DNA of 40,000 nucleotides from Candidatus Acetothermia bacterium JdFR-48 (GCA_002011425.1 MTNJ01000006.1:1-40000); one strand, 5' to 3'; shown: positions 25,010 through 33,662, counted from the stretch's first letter. Program-made: numbers and translations. Notes: a model not told the origin generated them from the sequence alone.

Positions 25010-25608
25010 CCCATCTCACCTCCCCTGATGGCCGCGGCCAGCCGCTCCCCCGCCCGAAACGCCCGCGCGAGGAGCTCCGGTCTCTTTCGTACGTCACCGA
25101 CGTCGGAGAGCCGCTGAGCCAGTACTTCATCCACCGTGTTCGCGCCTAGGTCCCTGAGGCACGCCTCCATCACCCGGGCGCAATGGCGCAACTCGTTCAA
25201 GGGGGAAAGGTCGCATATCGCCACCACGACCCCGAACCGACCCCGGTGCCGACTGCGGAACCGTACCTCCCCGGAGGGAACCCGCACCATCTCCACCTGG
25301 GAGCAGTCCACCCGGTCCACGAAGGCCTTCATCTGTGCGGTCACCGTCCCCACGTACATGGGGGAGCCGAGGACGATCCCCACGGAATCGAGGGCTTTTT
25401 CCAGGAGTGCGTGGAAGTCGTCCCCGACCACGCACTGACCGGAATCGGCGCAGGAATAACACGCCCGGCATGGACCGATGTCCAGTTCGCCGAGGAGGAC
25501 CTTCTCCGTCTCAATCCCGTGGGCCCAGGCGCCGGCCAACACCCTCTCCACCAGAACGTCCGTGTTCCCGCCCCGGCGCGGGCTCCCCACGATCCCTAAG
25601 ACCCTCAT
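25006..25608 (-). CDS. Flavodoxin-fold FMN reductase / iron-sulfur flavoprotein-like
   Basis: A 200-residue member of the NADPH-dependent FMN reductase superfamily. MRVLGIVGSPRRGGNTDVLV is the FMN phosphate-binding loop (GSPRxxGNT). CRACYSCADSGQCVVGDDF near 48-66 is the Cys-rich segment found in iron-sulfur flavoproteins and WrbA relatives. VLGSPMYVGTVTAQMKAFVD is the conserved flavin-proximal loop. The protein would move electrons or reduce quinones or nitro compounds in the cytoplasm. ATG 25608 follows GGGGAGGCGGCGGAG. It is the first gene of a coupled pair with the SnoaL-like gene. Confidence 0.85.
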   Translation of the reverse strand: MRVLGIVGSPRRGGNTDVLVERVLAGAWAHGIETEKVLLGELDIGPCRACYSCADSGQCVVGDDFHALLEKALDSVGIVLGSPMYVGTVTAQMKAFVDRVDCSQVEMVRVPSGEVRFRSRHRGRFGVVVAICDLSPLNELRHCARVMEACLRDLGANTVDEVLAQRLSDVGDVRKRPELLARAFRAGERLAAAIRGGEMG

Positions 25609-25677
25609 CTCCGCCGCCTCCCCCCGCTCATCGATTGAGGCCGCCGTAGGAATACCTCGATGGGCGACCCGGGAAGC

Positions 25678-26230
25678 CTAGCCCCACGCGCAACAGATCA
25701 TCTTAGCAGAGCCGAAATATTCCAGTACCCAAACCTCATGCTCCGCCCCCGTCTGCTCGGACCGGAAACGTCTTCTGGGCTGAAAGCCAAGGCGCTTATA
25801 GAGTCCGAGCGCCGCTCTGTTATCTAGATTGGGAGAGACCACAATAGTTCTAAAACCCTGTTCGAATAAATGCCGCATGAGCGACCGTAAGACATCCGCG
25901 GCGTATCCACGTCCCCAGAAACGCTTGACAGCTTGATATCGATCTGGACCATCTTTTCCGCCCGGTAGCCCCAGTACTCGCACTCCGCTTTAAAGTAGGC
26001 TTCACCACAAGGGTTGCCCGCTGCGTCTTCCACTGTCCAGTACTCACATAAGGGGCCACGCCGGCGTTCCAATTCCTCGAACCGCCTCCACATCCCTGCG
26101 CGTCGATCCCCAAGCCGGCAGGGTAGCCGATGTAGCGCATCACCTCCCCATCGTTCCACAGTTTCTGTAAGAAAGGCAGGCCACTTTCTCGGGTAGACCG
26201 TAATCGAATTCGTTCCCCCCATAGCGCCAT
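25678..26230 (-). pseudogene. GNAT acetyltransferase (RimJ/RimL type), frameshifted
   Basis: From ATG 26230 the remnant reads MALWGERIRLRSTRESGLPF and LWNDGEVMRYIGYPAGLG, the classical start of RimJ/RimL-like GNATs. It changes frame to MWRRFEELERRRGPLCEYW, TVEDAAGNPCGEAYFKAECE, and again near 25930 to RFWGRGYAADVLRSLMRHLF, EQGFRTIVVSPNLDNRAALG and LYKRLGFQPRRRFRSE, ending TAG at 25678-25680. Two frame changes are present. The protein would have had about 184 residues. It lies just downstream of the intact VOC gene. Confidence 0.78.
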
Positions 26231-26241
26231 CCCCTGAAAGA

Positions 26242-26628
26242 TCAGCCTCCTCGGGCACAGGTGGAAAAGTACTTCCTCCAGTCGAGCTGGGTGAGCTGGA
26301 GAGTATTTCCATCGGGATCCTTAAACAGGGCAATCCGCCCACCCCAGGGAGTGTCCTCGGGACCTGCGGTGAATTGCACCCCCCTGGCCGAGAGCTCTTT
26401 ACAAGTCCGGTCCACGTCGTCTACCAGGAAGTTCACCACCGGCTCCCCTTTCCGCGGGGGCTCGAGCTCCCCCCAAGTTTTGAGGCCGAACTCTACCCCC
26501 CCGATGTCGAACCCGGCATAGTCCCCGAACACGTATTTCAGCTCAAGCCCGAGGACGTCCCGATAGAATTTGACCGCCTGCTCGAGGTCCCGTACCGTGA
26601 GGGTCACGTCCCATATCCTGCGGATCAT
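26242..26628 (-). CDS. VOC (glyoxalase/bleomycin-resistance-like) protein
   Basis: A 128-residue single VOC domain: MIRRIWDVTLTVRDLEQAVK, FYRDVLGLELKYVFGDYAGF, PVVNFLVDDVDRTCKELSAR and GRIALFKDPDGNTLQLTQLD. The typical metal ligands of lactoylglutathione lyase are only partly matched, so the reaction is not assigned. Start ATG 26628 follows AGGAGGTGTGCAGGG. It is an intact paralogue of the VOC remnant at 23786-24171. Confidence 0.85.
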   Translation of the reverse strand: MIRRIWDVTLTVRDLEQAVKFYRDVLGLELKYVFGDYAGFDIGGVEFGLKTWGELEPPRKGEPVVNFLVDDVDRTCKELSARGVQFTAGPEDTPWGGRIALFKDPDGNTLQLTQLDWRKYFSTCARGG

Positions 26629-26711
26629 CCCTGCACACCTCCTCTCAAGAGCCCCCTCCAGGAATTTTTTCCAATGGGGCCCGTCTTTCCCAGAAACCGA
26701 TAAAGAAGCTC

Positions 26712-27209
26712 CTACTGGAGCTCTATGTCGGGGAACTCCTGGGCCAATTCCTCGAAGAGCTCGTCCTCGATGAAGATCGGGGAGCCAGTGCGGAGGGCTA
26801 GGGCCACTGAGTCCGAGGGCCGGGCGTCCACCTTGCGAATTTTCCCCGAGGGAAGTTTCAACCAAAGATTCGCATAACAGATCCCTTCCACCACGTCCAC
26901 AAGAACCACCCGTTCCAATATACAATCCATGGACTCGAGCAACGTTTTCATGAGGTCGTGGGTAAAAGGCCGGGGTGGGGGCGTCCCCTGGAGGTAGAGG
27001 AGGATGGCCATGGCCTCGGGAGCCCCGATGCGCAACGTGATGTAACGGGGGCTCACGAGGTCCTTCAGGAGGAGGACGGGGGACTTGTCCTCCTGATCGA
27101 AAGCAATCCCTCCCACCACTAGCTCTCTCATCACAAGATCGACCTCCAGAACGCCCTCAGCGACGCCCATCACAGTTTCGCCCAATACGAAACGGGGGAC
27201 AAGCCTCAC
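26712..27209 (-). CDS. Bifunctional nuclease family protein (BFN, DUF151)
   Basis: A protein of up to 165 residues of the DUF151/bifunctional nuclease family. Conserved blocks are SPVLLLKDLVSPRYITLRIG, PPPRPFTHDLMKTLLESMDC, VEGICYANLWLKLPSGKIRK and VDARPSDSVALALRTGSPIF. The DARPSDAIALA-type block is diagnostic. Plant and Mycobacterium relatives show nuclease activity; the role in bacteria is unsettled. GTG 27209 overlaps the PolX stop by four bases (GTGA) and is used here; the conserved domain starts at an ATG at 27131 preceded by GGAGGT, which is an equally good start. It is coupled to PolX, which suggests a DNA-repair context. Confidence 0.85.
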   Translation of the reverse strand: MRLVPRFVLGETVMGVAEGVLEVDLVMRELVVGGIAFDQEDKSPVLLLKDLVSPRYITLRIGAPEAMAILLYLQGTPPPRPFTHDLMKTLLESMDCILERVVLVDVVEGICYANLWLKLPSGKIRKVDARPSDSVALALRTGSPIFIEDELFEELAQEFPDIELQ

Positions 27210-28909
27210 TTGAGAGTCCGGAGGAGATCGTCCAAAGGAAGGGTGTTGATGAGATCCTTCGCTTCGACCCAGCCGCGGCGGGCGGTGAGGACCCCATAAC
27301 GCATGAAGCCCAGATGGTCCGGATGGTGAGCGTCCGTCCCTAGCGCTAAGAGCACCCCGGTCTCCACCGCCTCACGGATGTGCTCGGCACAGAGGTCCAA
27401 ACGCTGGGGGTTGGCATTTACTTCCAGGATCGTCCCGTACTTCGCAGCCTGTCGGAATATCTCCTCCCAGTCCACTTCATAGGCGGACCGCTCGCCAATC
27501 AAACGGCCGCTCGGGTGAGCGATGATGTCCACATCCTCGTTCTCGATCGCCGCGAGGAGCCGTTTCGTCATCTCCCGCTTGGGCATCCGCATCTGGGTGT
27601 GGACCGCTGCCACCACCACGTCGAGTTCGCATAGCACGTCCCGGGGGACGTCGATGGAGCCGTCGGGGAGGATGTTGGCCTCCACGCCGCACAGCAGCCG
27701 AAAGCCGCCCAGCTTCCCGTTGAGCTCCCTGATTGCCTCCACCTGGCGGAGAAGCTCGTTCGCGTCGAGGCCGGGGATCGCCTGGGCAAAGCGAAAGTGG
27801 TCCACAATGGCGATGTATTCGTACCCGAGCTCCTTGGCCGCCTCGGCCATCTCCTCCAGCGATCCCTTCCCATCGGACCAGTCGGTGTGGACGTGTAGAT
27901 CCCCCCTGATCTCCCCGGGCTCGACGAGCGTCGGGAGTTTTCCCTCCTCGGCGGCTTGGATCTCCCCCCGGTCCTCGCGGAGCTCCGGAGGAATCCAGGC
28001 GAGTCCCACCGCGTGGTAGACCTCCACCTCCGTGCGGCCAGCGATCCTTTCCTCCCCCTTGAAGACCCCGTACTCATTGAGCTTTAACCCCAGCGAGATT
28101 GCCCGTTCTCGAAGGCGGATATTGTGGGCCTGAGACCCGGTGAAGTACTGTAGCGCTGCCCCGAACGACTCCCCCGGTACGATCCTGAGGTCCACCTGAA
28201 GGCCGTCCCCGAGCCTCACCGAGGTTTTCTTCGGCCCCTTCGCCAGGACTTCTTCCACGTCGGGGAGCCCGACGAAGAAGTCTGACGCCTCCTCCGGCCG
28301 GGCGGAGATCCCCAGTATGTCGATGTCGCCGATCGTCTCCTTCCCCCGCCGCAGCGACCCCGCGATCTCCACCGCCTTGAAGAGGCCGCTTTCACGGAGC
28401 TTGTCTCGGATGTCCTCGGCCAGGGGTAGGGCAATTCCGAGGAGGACCCGTTTCTCAGTCTTACGCGCCTCGGCCAGGCCCCGGAGGATCTTTTCCTCCA
28501 CCTTGGGCCCGAGGCCGGGGACGGTGCGGATCCGGTGTTCCCGGGCTGCCCGCTCGAGGTCGTCCAGGTTCCTGACTCCCAGGTGTTCATAGAGGAGCTT
28601 GGCGATCTTGGGGCCCACACCTTCGACCTGGGTTAGGACGTGGAGGTCGATGGGGAGCTTTTTCTTCAGCTCTTCGTGGTAGCGGAGTTTGCCGGTTTTT
28701 ACTATCTCCTCGATTTTCTCGGCGATGGACTTCCCCACCCCGGGGAGCTCGGTCACCCGATCCTCGCGCACGAGGTCCTCAATGGGGATGGGACAGGACT
28801 CCACCGCCTGGGCAGCGCGGCGGTAGGCCCGAGGCTTGAACTCCACCCCTTCGAGCTCAAGGAGATCCGCGACCTCATAGAGGATCTGGGCGACCTTGCG
28901 GTTCTGCAT
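27206..28909 (-). CDS. polX: DNA polymerase/3'-5' exonuclease PolX
   Basis: A 567-residue family X DNA polymerase with a C-terminal PHP exonuclease domain, the standard bacterial PolX layout. Helix-hairpin-helix motifs (ELPGVGKSIAEKI near 54-66, QVEGVGPKIAKLL and TVPGLGPKVEEKI) lead into the palm motif GSLRRGKETIGDID at 184-197 (D195, D197) and a third Asp at D240. The PHP domain has DLHVHTDWSDGKG from 337, D370-H371, E410, H437, HPSGR from 465 and GTDAHH from 524; all expected metal ligands appear present. It fills short gaps in base-excision repair. ATG 28909 follows the DUF6485 stop by one base. Confidence 0.95.
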   Translation of the reverse strand: MQNRKVAQILYEVADLLELEGVEFKPRAYRRAAQAVESCPIPIEDLVREDRVTELPGVGKSIAEKIEEIVKTGKLRYHEELKKKLPIDLHVLTQVEGVGPKIAKLLYEHLGVRNLDDLERAAREHRIRTVPGLGPKVEEKILRGLAEARKTEKRVLLGIALPLAEDIRDKLRESGLFKAVEIAGSLRRGKETIGDIDILGISARPEEASDFFVGLPDVEEVLAKGPKKTSVRLGDGLQVDLRIVPGESFGAALQYFTGSQAHNIRLRERAISLGLKLNEYGVFKGEERIAGRTEVEVYHAVGLAWIPPELREDRGEIQAAEEGKLPTLVEPGEIRGDLHVHTDWSDGKGSLEEMAEAAKELGYEYIAIVDHFRFAQAIPGLDANELLRQVEAIRELNGKLGGFRLLCGVEANILPDGSIDVPRDVLCELDVVVAAVHTQMRMPKREMTKRLLAAIENEDVDIIAHPSGRLIGERSAYEVDWEEIFRQAAKYGTILEVNANPQRLDLCAEHIREAVETGVLLALGTDAHHPDHLGFMRYGVLTARRGWVEAKDLINTLPLDDLLRTLK

Positions 28910-28910
28910 C

Positions 28911-29114
28911 CTATGGGCCTCCGTGGAGTTCGGCGAACCGCCGGAAGGAGCGGTCGTAGGTACGCTCCACTTCCGGCGGGAAACAGCAAGCCGGGAGCTC
29001 CCCGTGTGAGAGATGGTAATGCAAACACTCACAGCAGATCCCCTTCCGGGGGCAATTCGGCCAGGTACACGGGCACCGATCGAGGTTCCGCCCCTTGTTC
29101 ACGCACTCTGCCAT
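28911..29114 (-). CDS. Small Cys-rich protein, DUF6485-like
   Basis: A 67-residue protein with nine cysteines in RCPCTWPNCPRKGICCECLH and LPACCF, followed by ERTYDRSFRRFAE. This matches the short DUF6485 family, thought from its cysteines to bind metal; no function is established. ATG 29114 has AGGAGGTACCC upstream. It is the first gene of a transcript with PolX and the bifunctional nuclease, with which it is coupled by a one-base spacing (TAGGATG). It is divergent from the phosphatase-like gene at 29165. Confidence 0.8.
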   Translation of the reverse strand: MAECVNKGRNLDRCPCTWPNCPRKGICCECLHYHLSHGELPACCFPPEVERTYDRSFRRFAELHGGP

Positions 29115-29149
29115 GGGTACCTCCTCCGCGGACGTGATCTGCGCTTGGG

Positions 29150-29155
29150 TATAAT
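29150..29155 (+). promoter_or_regulatory. -10 box TATAAT, leaderless-type promoter
   Basis: A perfect TATAAT lies nine bases before the ATG at 29165, with GCGCAAGCC between and no ribosome binding site. The transcript should begin at or within a base or two of the ATG. A -35 box is not evident. Confidence 0.65.
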
Positions 29156-29164
29156 GCGCAAGCC

Positions 29165-30388
29165 ATGGATAGAAGACAAGAGATCTTGAAAAAGATTTCC
29201 CAGGATACCTCCGGCATGCGCCCCCATTACGAGCGCTATTCGCTCCTCGCCGTGACCGACACCATCCTCGACCTCTTGGGAGCGGAGCACTACGAGACCT
29301 CGCTGAAGGATGAGCTCACGCTCGCGCCGCAAGAGAAGGTGGTGAGCTTCATCGTCGACGGCCTCGGGTACCTGAAGCTTGAGGAACTCCGAGCCGCGGG
29401 GACCGTGGACCTCTCGCCGTTCCTCGAGCGGGGCGCCTACATCCCCCTGACCTCCGTCTTCCCGCCCACGACGACTACGGCCCTCGCGAGCCTTTCCACC
29501 GGAGCGAGCCCCATCGTCCACGGGGTCCTGGGGTACAAGCTCTTCCTCCAGGAGGTGGGCGCGGTGGTGAACATGATCAAGCTCGCTACCCCGGGCGCCC
29601 CGAGCGACTCCATCAGGAACGTTGGCGTGGATCTGGAGAAGTTCGTGGCGGTGCCGACCATTTACGAGCTCCTCGGGCAGGCCGGGGTGAAGGTCCTCCT
29701 CTTCCTCCCGAAGTACATCGTGAACTCCGGGCTCTCGGGGATCCTCTACCGCGGGGTAGTGGAGATCGTGCCCTTCATTGGCCTCTCCGACCTCTTCGTC
29801 CTCGTGAGACGGGCGCTGGCCCGAGAAGGGAAGATGCTCCTCGGGGTCTACTGGCCACTCACCGACACCCTGGCCCACATCTACGGCCCCGAGTCCGAGG
29901 CCTTCGCCAAGGAGGTCGCGCTCTTCTTCCGGTCGCTACGGGAGGACTTCCTCGAGGCCGTGAGGGGTGTCACCGTCCTCGTCACCGCGGATCATGGGTT
30001 CGTGGAGATCGATCCCCAACGAGACCTCATCGATTGCAGCAAGATCCCGGAGCTTCGGGGAGCCCTGCTCTTTCAGCCTGTGGGGGACCTGCGGGCGGGG
30101 TACTTTTTCGTGCGTCGTGGCAAGGAAAATCTCGTGCGGGAATATCTCGAGCGGAAGTACGCTGGAGAATTCATAGTGATGACAGCCGAGGAGGCGATTG
30201 CGCGGAAGCTTTGGGGACTTGAGGCCCCGGCGGACCACGTACGGGCCCGGGTGGGGGACGTCGTGGCCCTGGCCCGGGGGCGGAAGCTCTTCTTCTGGCC
30301 GGAAGGCGAGGAATTCAAACTGCGAGGGATGCACGGCGGGCTCACGGAGAGTGAGCTCCTCGTACCCCTCCTCGCGATCGAGCTCTGA
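29165..30388 (+). CDS. Alkaline-phosphatase-superfamily phosphodiesterase
   Basis: A 407-residue protein of the type I phosphodiesterase/nucleotide pyrophosphatase group (COG1524, alkaline phosphatase superfamily). Metal and catalytic positions are visible in order: D65 in FIVDGLGYLK, the nucleophile region PPTTTTALASLSTG at 101-113, D234 and H238 in PLTDTLAHIYG, D276-H277 in TADHGF, and H390 in GMHGGLTESELLVPLL. No signal peptide or membrane segment is seen, so it acts in the cytoplasm. The start lies directly after a TATAAT box. It is followed by a cupin gene after 12 bases and by mnmA, probably one transcript. The substrate is unknown. Confidence 0.87.
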   Translation: MDRRQEILKKISQDTSGMRPHYERYSLLAVTDTILDLLGAEHYETSLKDELTLAPQEKVVSFIVDGLGYLKLEELRAAGTVDLSPFLERGAYIPLTSVFPPTTTTALASLSTGASPIVHGVLGYKLFLQEVGAVVNMIKLATPGAPSDSIRNVGVDLEKFVAVPTIYELLGQAGVKVLLFLPKYIVNSGLSGILYRGVVEIVPFIGLSDLFVLVRRALAREGKMLLGVYWPLTDTLAHIYGPESEAFAKEVALFFRSLREDFLEAVRGVTVLVTADHGFVEIDPQRDLIDCSKIPELRGALLFQPVGDLRAGYFFVRRGKENLVREYLERKYAGEFIVMTAEEAIARKLWGLEAPADHVRARVGDVVALARGRKLFFWPEGEEFKLRGMHGGLTESELLVPLLAIEL

Positions 30389-30400
30389 GGGGGAGAAAAA

Positions 30401-30754
30401 ATGGCGGTGGTAAAGCGGATCACCGAGGTGGAGTCCTGGGATATCTCTGATGGTGCGGAAGTCGTGGGGGTACTGAAGCAACTGCTCATCGGGCCCCGGG
30501 ATGGGGCACCCACGTTTGCGGTACGCCTCTTCTCCCTCGCCGCCGGGGGTCACACCCCACACCACGCGCACCCCCACGAACACGGGGTCCTGGTGCTCGA
30601 GGGCGAGGGCGAACTCTGGACCGAGACCGGCGTCCATGCCCTCTCTCCCGGGACGGTGGTCCTCGTCCTCCCGAACGAGAGGCACCAGTTCCGCAATCCG
30701 GGGAGCATGGACCTCAGGTTCATCTGCATCGTCCCGGTGCACGTGGAGGGGTGA
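30401..30754 (+). CDS. Cupin-domain protein
   Basis: A 117-residue single cupin. Motif 1 is HTPHHAHPHEHGVLVLEGEG with the His-His-Glu-type metal ligands, and motif 2 is PNERHQFRNPG. The domain would bind one metal ion. The protein is intact and full length for a small cupin. ATG 30401 follows GAGGGGGAG. It lies between the phosphodiesterase and mnmA genes on one likely transcript. The ligand or reaction cannot be inferred. Confidence 0.87.
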   Translation: MAVVKRITEVESWDISDGAEVVGVLKQLLIGPRDGAPTFAVRLFSLAAGGHTPHHAHPHEHGVLVLEGEGELWTETGVHALSPGTVVLVLPNERHQFRNPGSMDLRFICIVPVHVEG

Positions 30755-30767
30755 ACCAAGTCCCTCG

Positions 30768-31820
30768 ATGTCCGCGGCGGGGAAGAAGAAGAGGGTGCTC
30801 GTGGGGATGTCGGGAGGCGTGGACTCCACCGTCTGCGTCTACCTCCTCTTGGAGCACGGCTACGAGGTCCACGGAATCACCCTCTGGCTTTGGGATCCCC
30901 AGGGGCCGTTTGAGAACCAGTGTTGTTCAGTGGACGCCGCGGCGCTCGCCGCGCGGGAGCTCGACATCCTCCACGAGACGGTCCAAGCCCACGAGGAATT
31001 TTTCCGCCTTGTGATAGAGCCCACATTGCGGGCCTACCGCGAGGGTCGAACGCCAAATCCCTGCACCTTCTGCAACCGCAAGGTCCGCTTCGCCCTCCTC
31101 CTCGTGGAGGCTGAGAAGCGTGGCATCCCCTATATCGCCACCGGCCACCACGCGCGAATCCGCGAAGAAGACGGAAAATATTTGCTTCTTCGGGGGCGAG
31201 ACCCCATGAAGGACCAGTCCTACTTTCTCTACTCACTTACCCAAGCCGAACTCTCCCGGGCCCTCTTCCCCATCGGGGAGCTCACGAAAGATGAGGTGAA
31301 GGAAATCGCCCGCGAAAAGGACTTCACGGCGGCATACCTCCACGAGTCCCAGGACCTCTGCTTCGCTCCCGAAGGGATCGGGGCCCTGCTCCGCGATGCC
31401 CCACCCGGCCCCATCGTTGATCTCTCTGGGAGGGTGCTCGGGACCCACAGGGGACTTCCCCGCTACACCGTGGGCCAGCGTCGGGGCCTCGGTGTCTCCA
31501 CCGGGGAGCCGCTATATGTCGTCGCCCTCGATCCGGAACGGAACGTCGTGGTGGTGGGGCCCGAAAGTGCCCTGTATGCCGGAGGCCTCGTCGCGGGCGA
31601 GCTCACCTGGATCGCCGGCGATCCCCCGGGGGAGGCGTTCTCCTGCGAGGTCCAGATCCGCTACCGCGCCGCGCCGGTCCCCTGCGAGGTGGAACTCCGG
31701 GGGAGAAAGGCTTTCGTGGAGTTCGAACGGCCCCAGAGAGCGGTTACCCCGGGCCAGGCGGCGGTTTTCTACCGGGGGGAGGTCGTCCTCGGGGGTGGCA
31801 TCATCGAACGTCCCCTCTGA
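30768..31820 (+). CDS. mnmA: tRNA-specific 2-thiouridylase MnmA
   Basis: A 350-residue MnmA, which adenylates and thiolates U34 of tRNAs for Lys, Glu and Gln. The PP-loop GMSGGVDS is at 13-20. The catalytic Cys is in NPCTFCN (C102, same number as in E. coli), and the second catalytic Cys is C198 in HESQDLCF. TGHHAR, KDQSYFLY and the C-terminal beta-barrel (YTVGQRRGLGV, VQIRYRA) are present. It has the CCSVDAAALAARELDI segment found in a subset of bacteria. ATG 30768 lies 13 bases after the cupin stop, without a strong ribosome binding site, suggesting coupling to the cupin. Confidence 0.95.
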   Translation: MSAAGKKKRVLVGMSGGVDSTVCVYLLLEHGYEVHGITLWLWDPQGPFENQCCSVDAAALAARELDILHETVQAHEEFFRLVIEPTLRAYREGRTPNPCTFCNRKVRFALLLVEAEKRGIPYIATGHHARIREEDGKYLLLRGRDPMKDQSYFLYSLTQAELSRALFPIGELTKDEVKEIAREKDFTAAYLHESQDLCFAPEGIGALLRDAPPGPIVDLSGRVLGTHRGLPRYTVGQRRGLGVSTGEPLYVVALDPERNVVVVGPESALYAGGLVAGELTWIAGDPPGEAFSCEVQIRYRAAPVPCEVELRGRKAFVEFERPQRAVTPGQAAVFYRGEVVLGGGIIERPL

Positions 31821-31893
31821 GATCTCGCGGTGGGTCGGAATAGACACGGACCTTAGGCCCGTCGCGAGTGGGCGATAGATCAAGGACGTCCGA

Positions 31894-32097
31894 TCAGCTC
31901 TTCGAGAGCTGCACCCCAAATCCAGGCTCGGGCGAATTGAGGATGACCAGGGTATTGCACTTCACGCAGCGGCTGCTTATCACGCTATTGAAGGAGTCCA
32001 CCACTTTTTCGTATTCCGACACTTTGAGGCAGTCCTGGCAGAGGATCTTCACATTCCCGGCCTTAGTGCGGACGATAAGCCCCGGAGTTAGTTTCAC
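31894..32097 (-). CDS. Small zinc-ribbon-like protein
   Basis: A 67-residue protein with two CxxC pairs, ILCQDCLK and SRCVKC, spaced about 25 residues apart, as in a small zinc ribbon. The rest (KLTPGLIVRTKAGNVK) is unremarkable. Start GTG 32097 is preferred because AGGAGG lies seven bases upstream; the ATG at 32103 and GTG at 32106 are too close to it. It lies downstream of the cyclophilin-like gene on the same strand. Function unknown. Confidence 0.65.
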   Translation of the reverse strand: MKLTPGLIVRTKAGNVKILCQDCLKVSEYEKVVDSFNSVISSRCVKCNTLVILNSPEPGFGVQLSKS

Positions 32098-32151
32098 CCC
32101 CATCACCTCCTGTGCCAGCGAGGCTTTCAGGGAATGGAAGCAACTCGAATT

Positions 32152-32541
32152 TTAGCCGTTTTCGACTTTTCTCACGAGGATCCTCTCGCCTTCGCGGACG
32201 GCGGCGAAGATCTTCGGGTCGCCGAGGATCCTTCCTACGGGGTTAACCGGGCTCGCGGGCCTGACCTCGCTCGGGCTCCGTGAGGCTGGCGTGGGACCGA
32301 AGAAGATGCACAGGGCCCGGCCGGGGGGCCAGTACCCGATGTCGCCCACCTCCACGACCTCCACGGGGTTCTCCGCCGCGGCATCCACCGGGATCTCGAA
32401 GTAGACCTCTTCGCCCCAGCGGCGGGCGACCCCCTCAAAGGGGAGCGCCTGCGCGATGGCCGCGGCCGTCCGCGGGGATCGCTCCGAGAGGAGCTCCGCC
32501 TCTACCACGCCGACCGATTCCGCTTCGATCGCGATCCTCAC
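32152..32541 (-). CDS. Cyclophilin-like-fold protein (TM1367/DUF369-like)
   Basis: A 129-residue protein. [20 protein letters not shown] followed by SPRTAAAIAQALPFEGVARR, the turn EVYFEIPVDAAAENPVEVVE, and IGYWPPGRALCIFFGPTP match the cyclophilin-like-fold family known from Thermotoga TM1367. It lacks the residues needed for prolyl isomerase activity, and its role is unknown. Start GTG 32541 overlaps the Tdh stop by four bases (GTGA), so it is translationally coupled to threonine dehydrogenase. Confidence 0.8.
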   Translation of the reverse strand: MRIAIEAESVGVVEAELLSERSPRTAAAIAQALPFEGVARRWGEEVYFEIPVDAAAENPVEVVEVGDIGYWPPGRALCIFFGPTPASRSPSEVRPASPVNPVGRILGDPKIFAAVREGERILVRKVENG

Positions 32542-33560
32542 TGTGGGTACAACACCACCTTCACCGCCTCGCGGCGGAAGAGCTTCTCGAAGCCAGCTTC
32601 GAAGTCCTCTAGGGGAAGCTCGTCGGTCACAGCGGGAGAGAGGTCGAGCTCCGCGAGGAGCTCGCTCGCCTCATACCAGGTTTCGAAGATGAGCCGTCCC
32701 ACGATCCCTATCACCTCGATTTCCTTGAAGACAACACGATTCAGGTCCCAAGAGATTTTGTCGCGGCTCAGCCCGAATGCGACGACCCTCCCCCCAGGCC
32801 GCACGGCACGGAGGGCGTTGTCCCATGCCGCGGGCGAGCCCGACATCTCCAACACCACGTCCGCCCCCTTCCCTCCCGTCCACTCCTCGATCGCGGCCAC
32901 CGGGTCCTGGGATGAGGCGTTGACCACCGCGTCCGCTCCGAGCCTCAGTCCGGCGGCGAGGCGCGTCTCACTCAGCCCCACGAGCCACACTTCCCGCGCC
33001 CCGAGCACCCGCGCGATGGCGCAGGCGAAGATCCCGATGGGGCCGTCCCCGATTATCACCACCCGCTCCCCCCCCACCTCGGCCCGTTTCACCGCATGGA
33101 CTGCGTTCCCGAACGGCTCCTGCAGGGGCGCTACCTTCTCCGGCAGCGCGGGATCGTTCTTCCACAACACCTTCTCCGGCACCACGATGTACTCCGCGAA
33201 GGCGCCGTCGCGGTCGATCCCGATGATCTGGACGTTCTCGCAGAGGTGGGCCCTGCCAGTGCGACACATGAAACAGCGGCCGCAGAAGATGTGCGTCTCC
33301 GCGGAAACGTAGTCCCCAGGGACGACTTCTCCCACCCCTGGACCCACCTCCTCCACGTGGCCACAGAACTCGTGGCCGACAATCCGAGGTGGGGAGATAC
33401 GTGAGCGGGACCACTCGTCCCAGGAATAGATGTGAAGGTCTGTTCCACAGATGGAAGCCGCCGCTACTTTGATGAGCACTTCCCCCGGCCCCGGCCGGGG
33501 CGTCTGCGTCTCCACCAGCTCCAACCCTTCCCGTGAGGACGTCTTCGCCAGGGCTTTCAT
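32538..33560 (-). CDS. tdh: L-threonine 3-dehydrogenase
   Basis: A 340-residue zinc medium-chain dehydrogenase that oxidises threonine to 2-amino-3-ketobutyrate. Catalytic zinc ligands are C38 ([13 protein letters not shown]), H63 and E64 ([13 protein letters not shown]). Structural zinc is held by C93, C96, C99 and C107 ([16 protein letters not shown]). The NAD-binding loop is [17 protein letters not shown], and FGNAVHAV is as in Tdh. The divergent kbl gene supplies the next enzyme, supporting Tdh over other dehydrogenases. ATG 33560 lies nine bases after a TACAAT box with no ribosome binding site, so the transcript is probably leaderless. Confidence 0.93.
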   Translation of the reverse strand: MKALAKTSSREGLELVETQTPRPGPGEVLIKVAAASICGTDLHIYSWDEWSRSRISPPRIVGHEFCGHVEEVGPGVGEVVPGDYVSAETHIFCGRCFMCRTGRAHLCENVQIIGIDRDGAFAEYIVVPEKVLWKNDPALPEKVAPLQEPFGNAVHAVKRAEVGGERVVIIGDGPIGIFACAIARVLGAREVWLVGLSETRLAAGLRLGADAVVNASSQDPVAAIEEWTGGKGADVVLEMSGSPAAWDNALRAVRPGGRVVAFGLSRDKISWDLNRVVFKEIEVIGIVGRLIFETWYEASELLAELDLSPAVTDELPLEDFEAGFEKLFRREAVKVVLYPQ

Positions 33561-33569
33561 CGCGAAAAG

Positions 33570-33598
33570 ATTGTAAATCTCGCTCCCAATTTGCCCAA
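33570..33598 (-). promoter_or_regulatory. tdh promoter, TTGGGC-17-TACAAT, leaderless type
   Basis: On the minus strand TTGGGC (33593-33598), a 17-base spacer and TACAAT (33570-33575) form a good sigma-70-type promoter. The -10 box ends nine bases before the tdh ATG, with CTTTTCGCG between and no Shine-Dalgarno. It lies in the 102-base region shared with divergent kbl. Confidence 0.7.
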
Positions 33599-33662
33599 AT
33601 CGCCCCCTGAGGATAAGCTGAGGCGAGTGTCGATCCCGGTGGACAAAGGAGGGAGGTACGGT

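Noticed and set aside
29936..30829. Minus-strand open frames under the phosphodiesterase, cupin and mnmA genes
   Set aside because: Shadow frames produced by high GC; the plus strand carries unmistakable conserved motifs.
31895..31911. Stem CAGCTCT-TCG-AGAGCTG after mnmA as a terminator
   Set aside because: It lies at the end of the convergent zinc-ribbon gene and no T-run follows on either strand.
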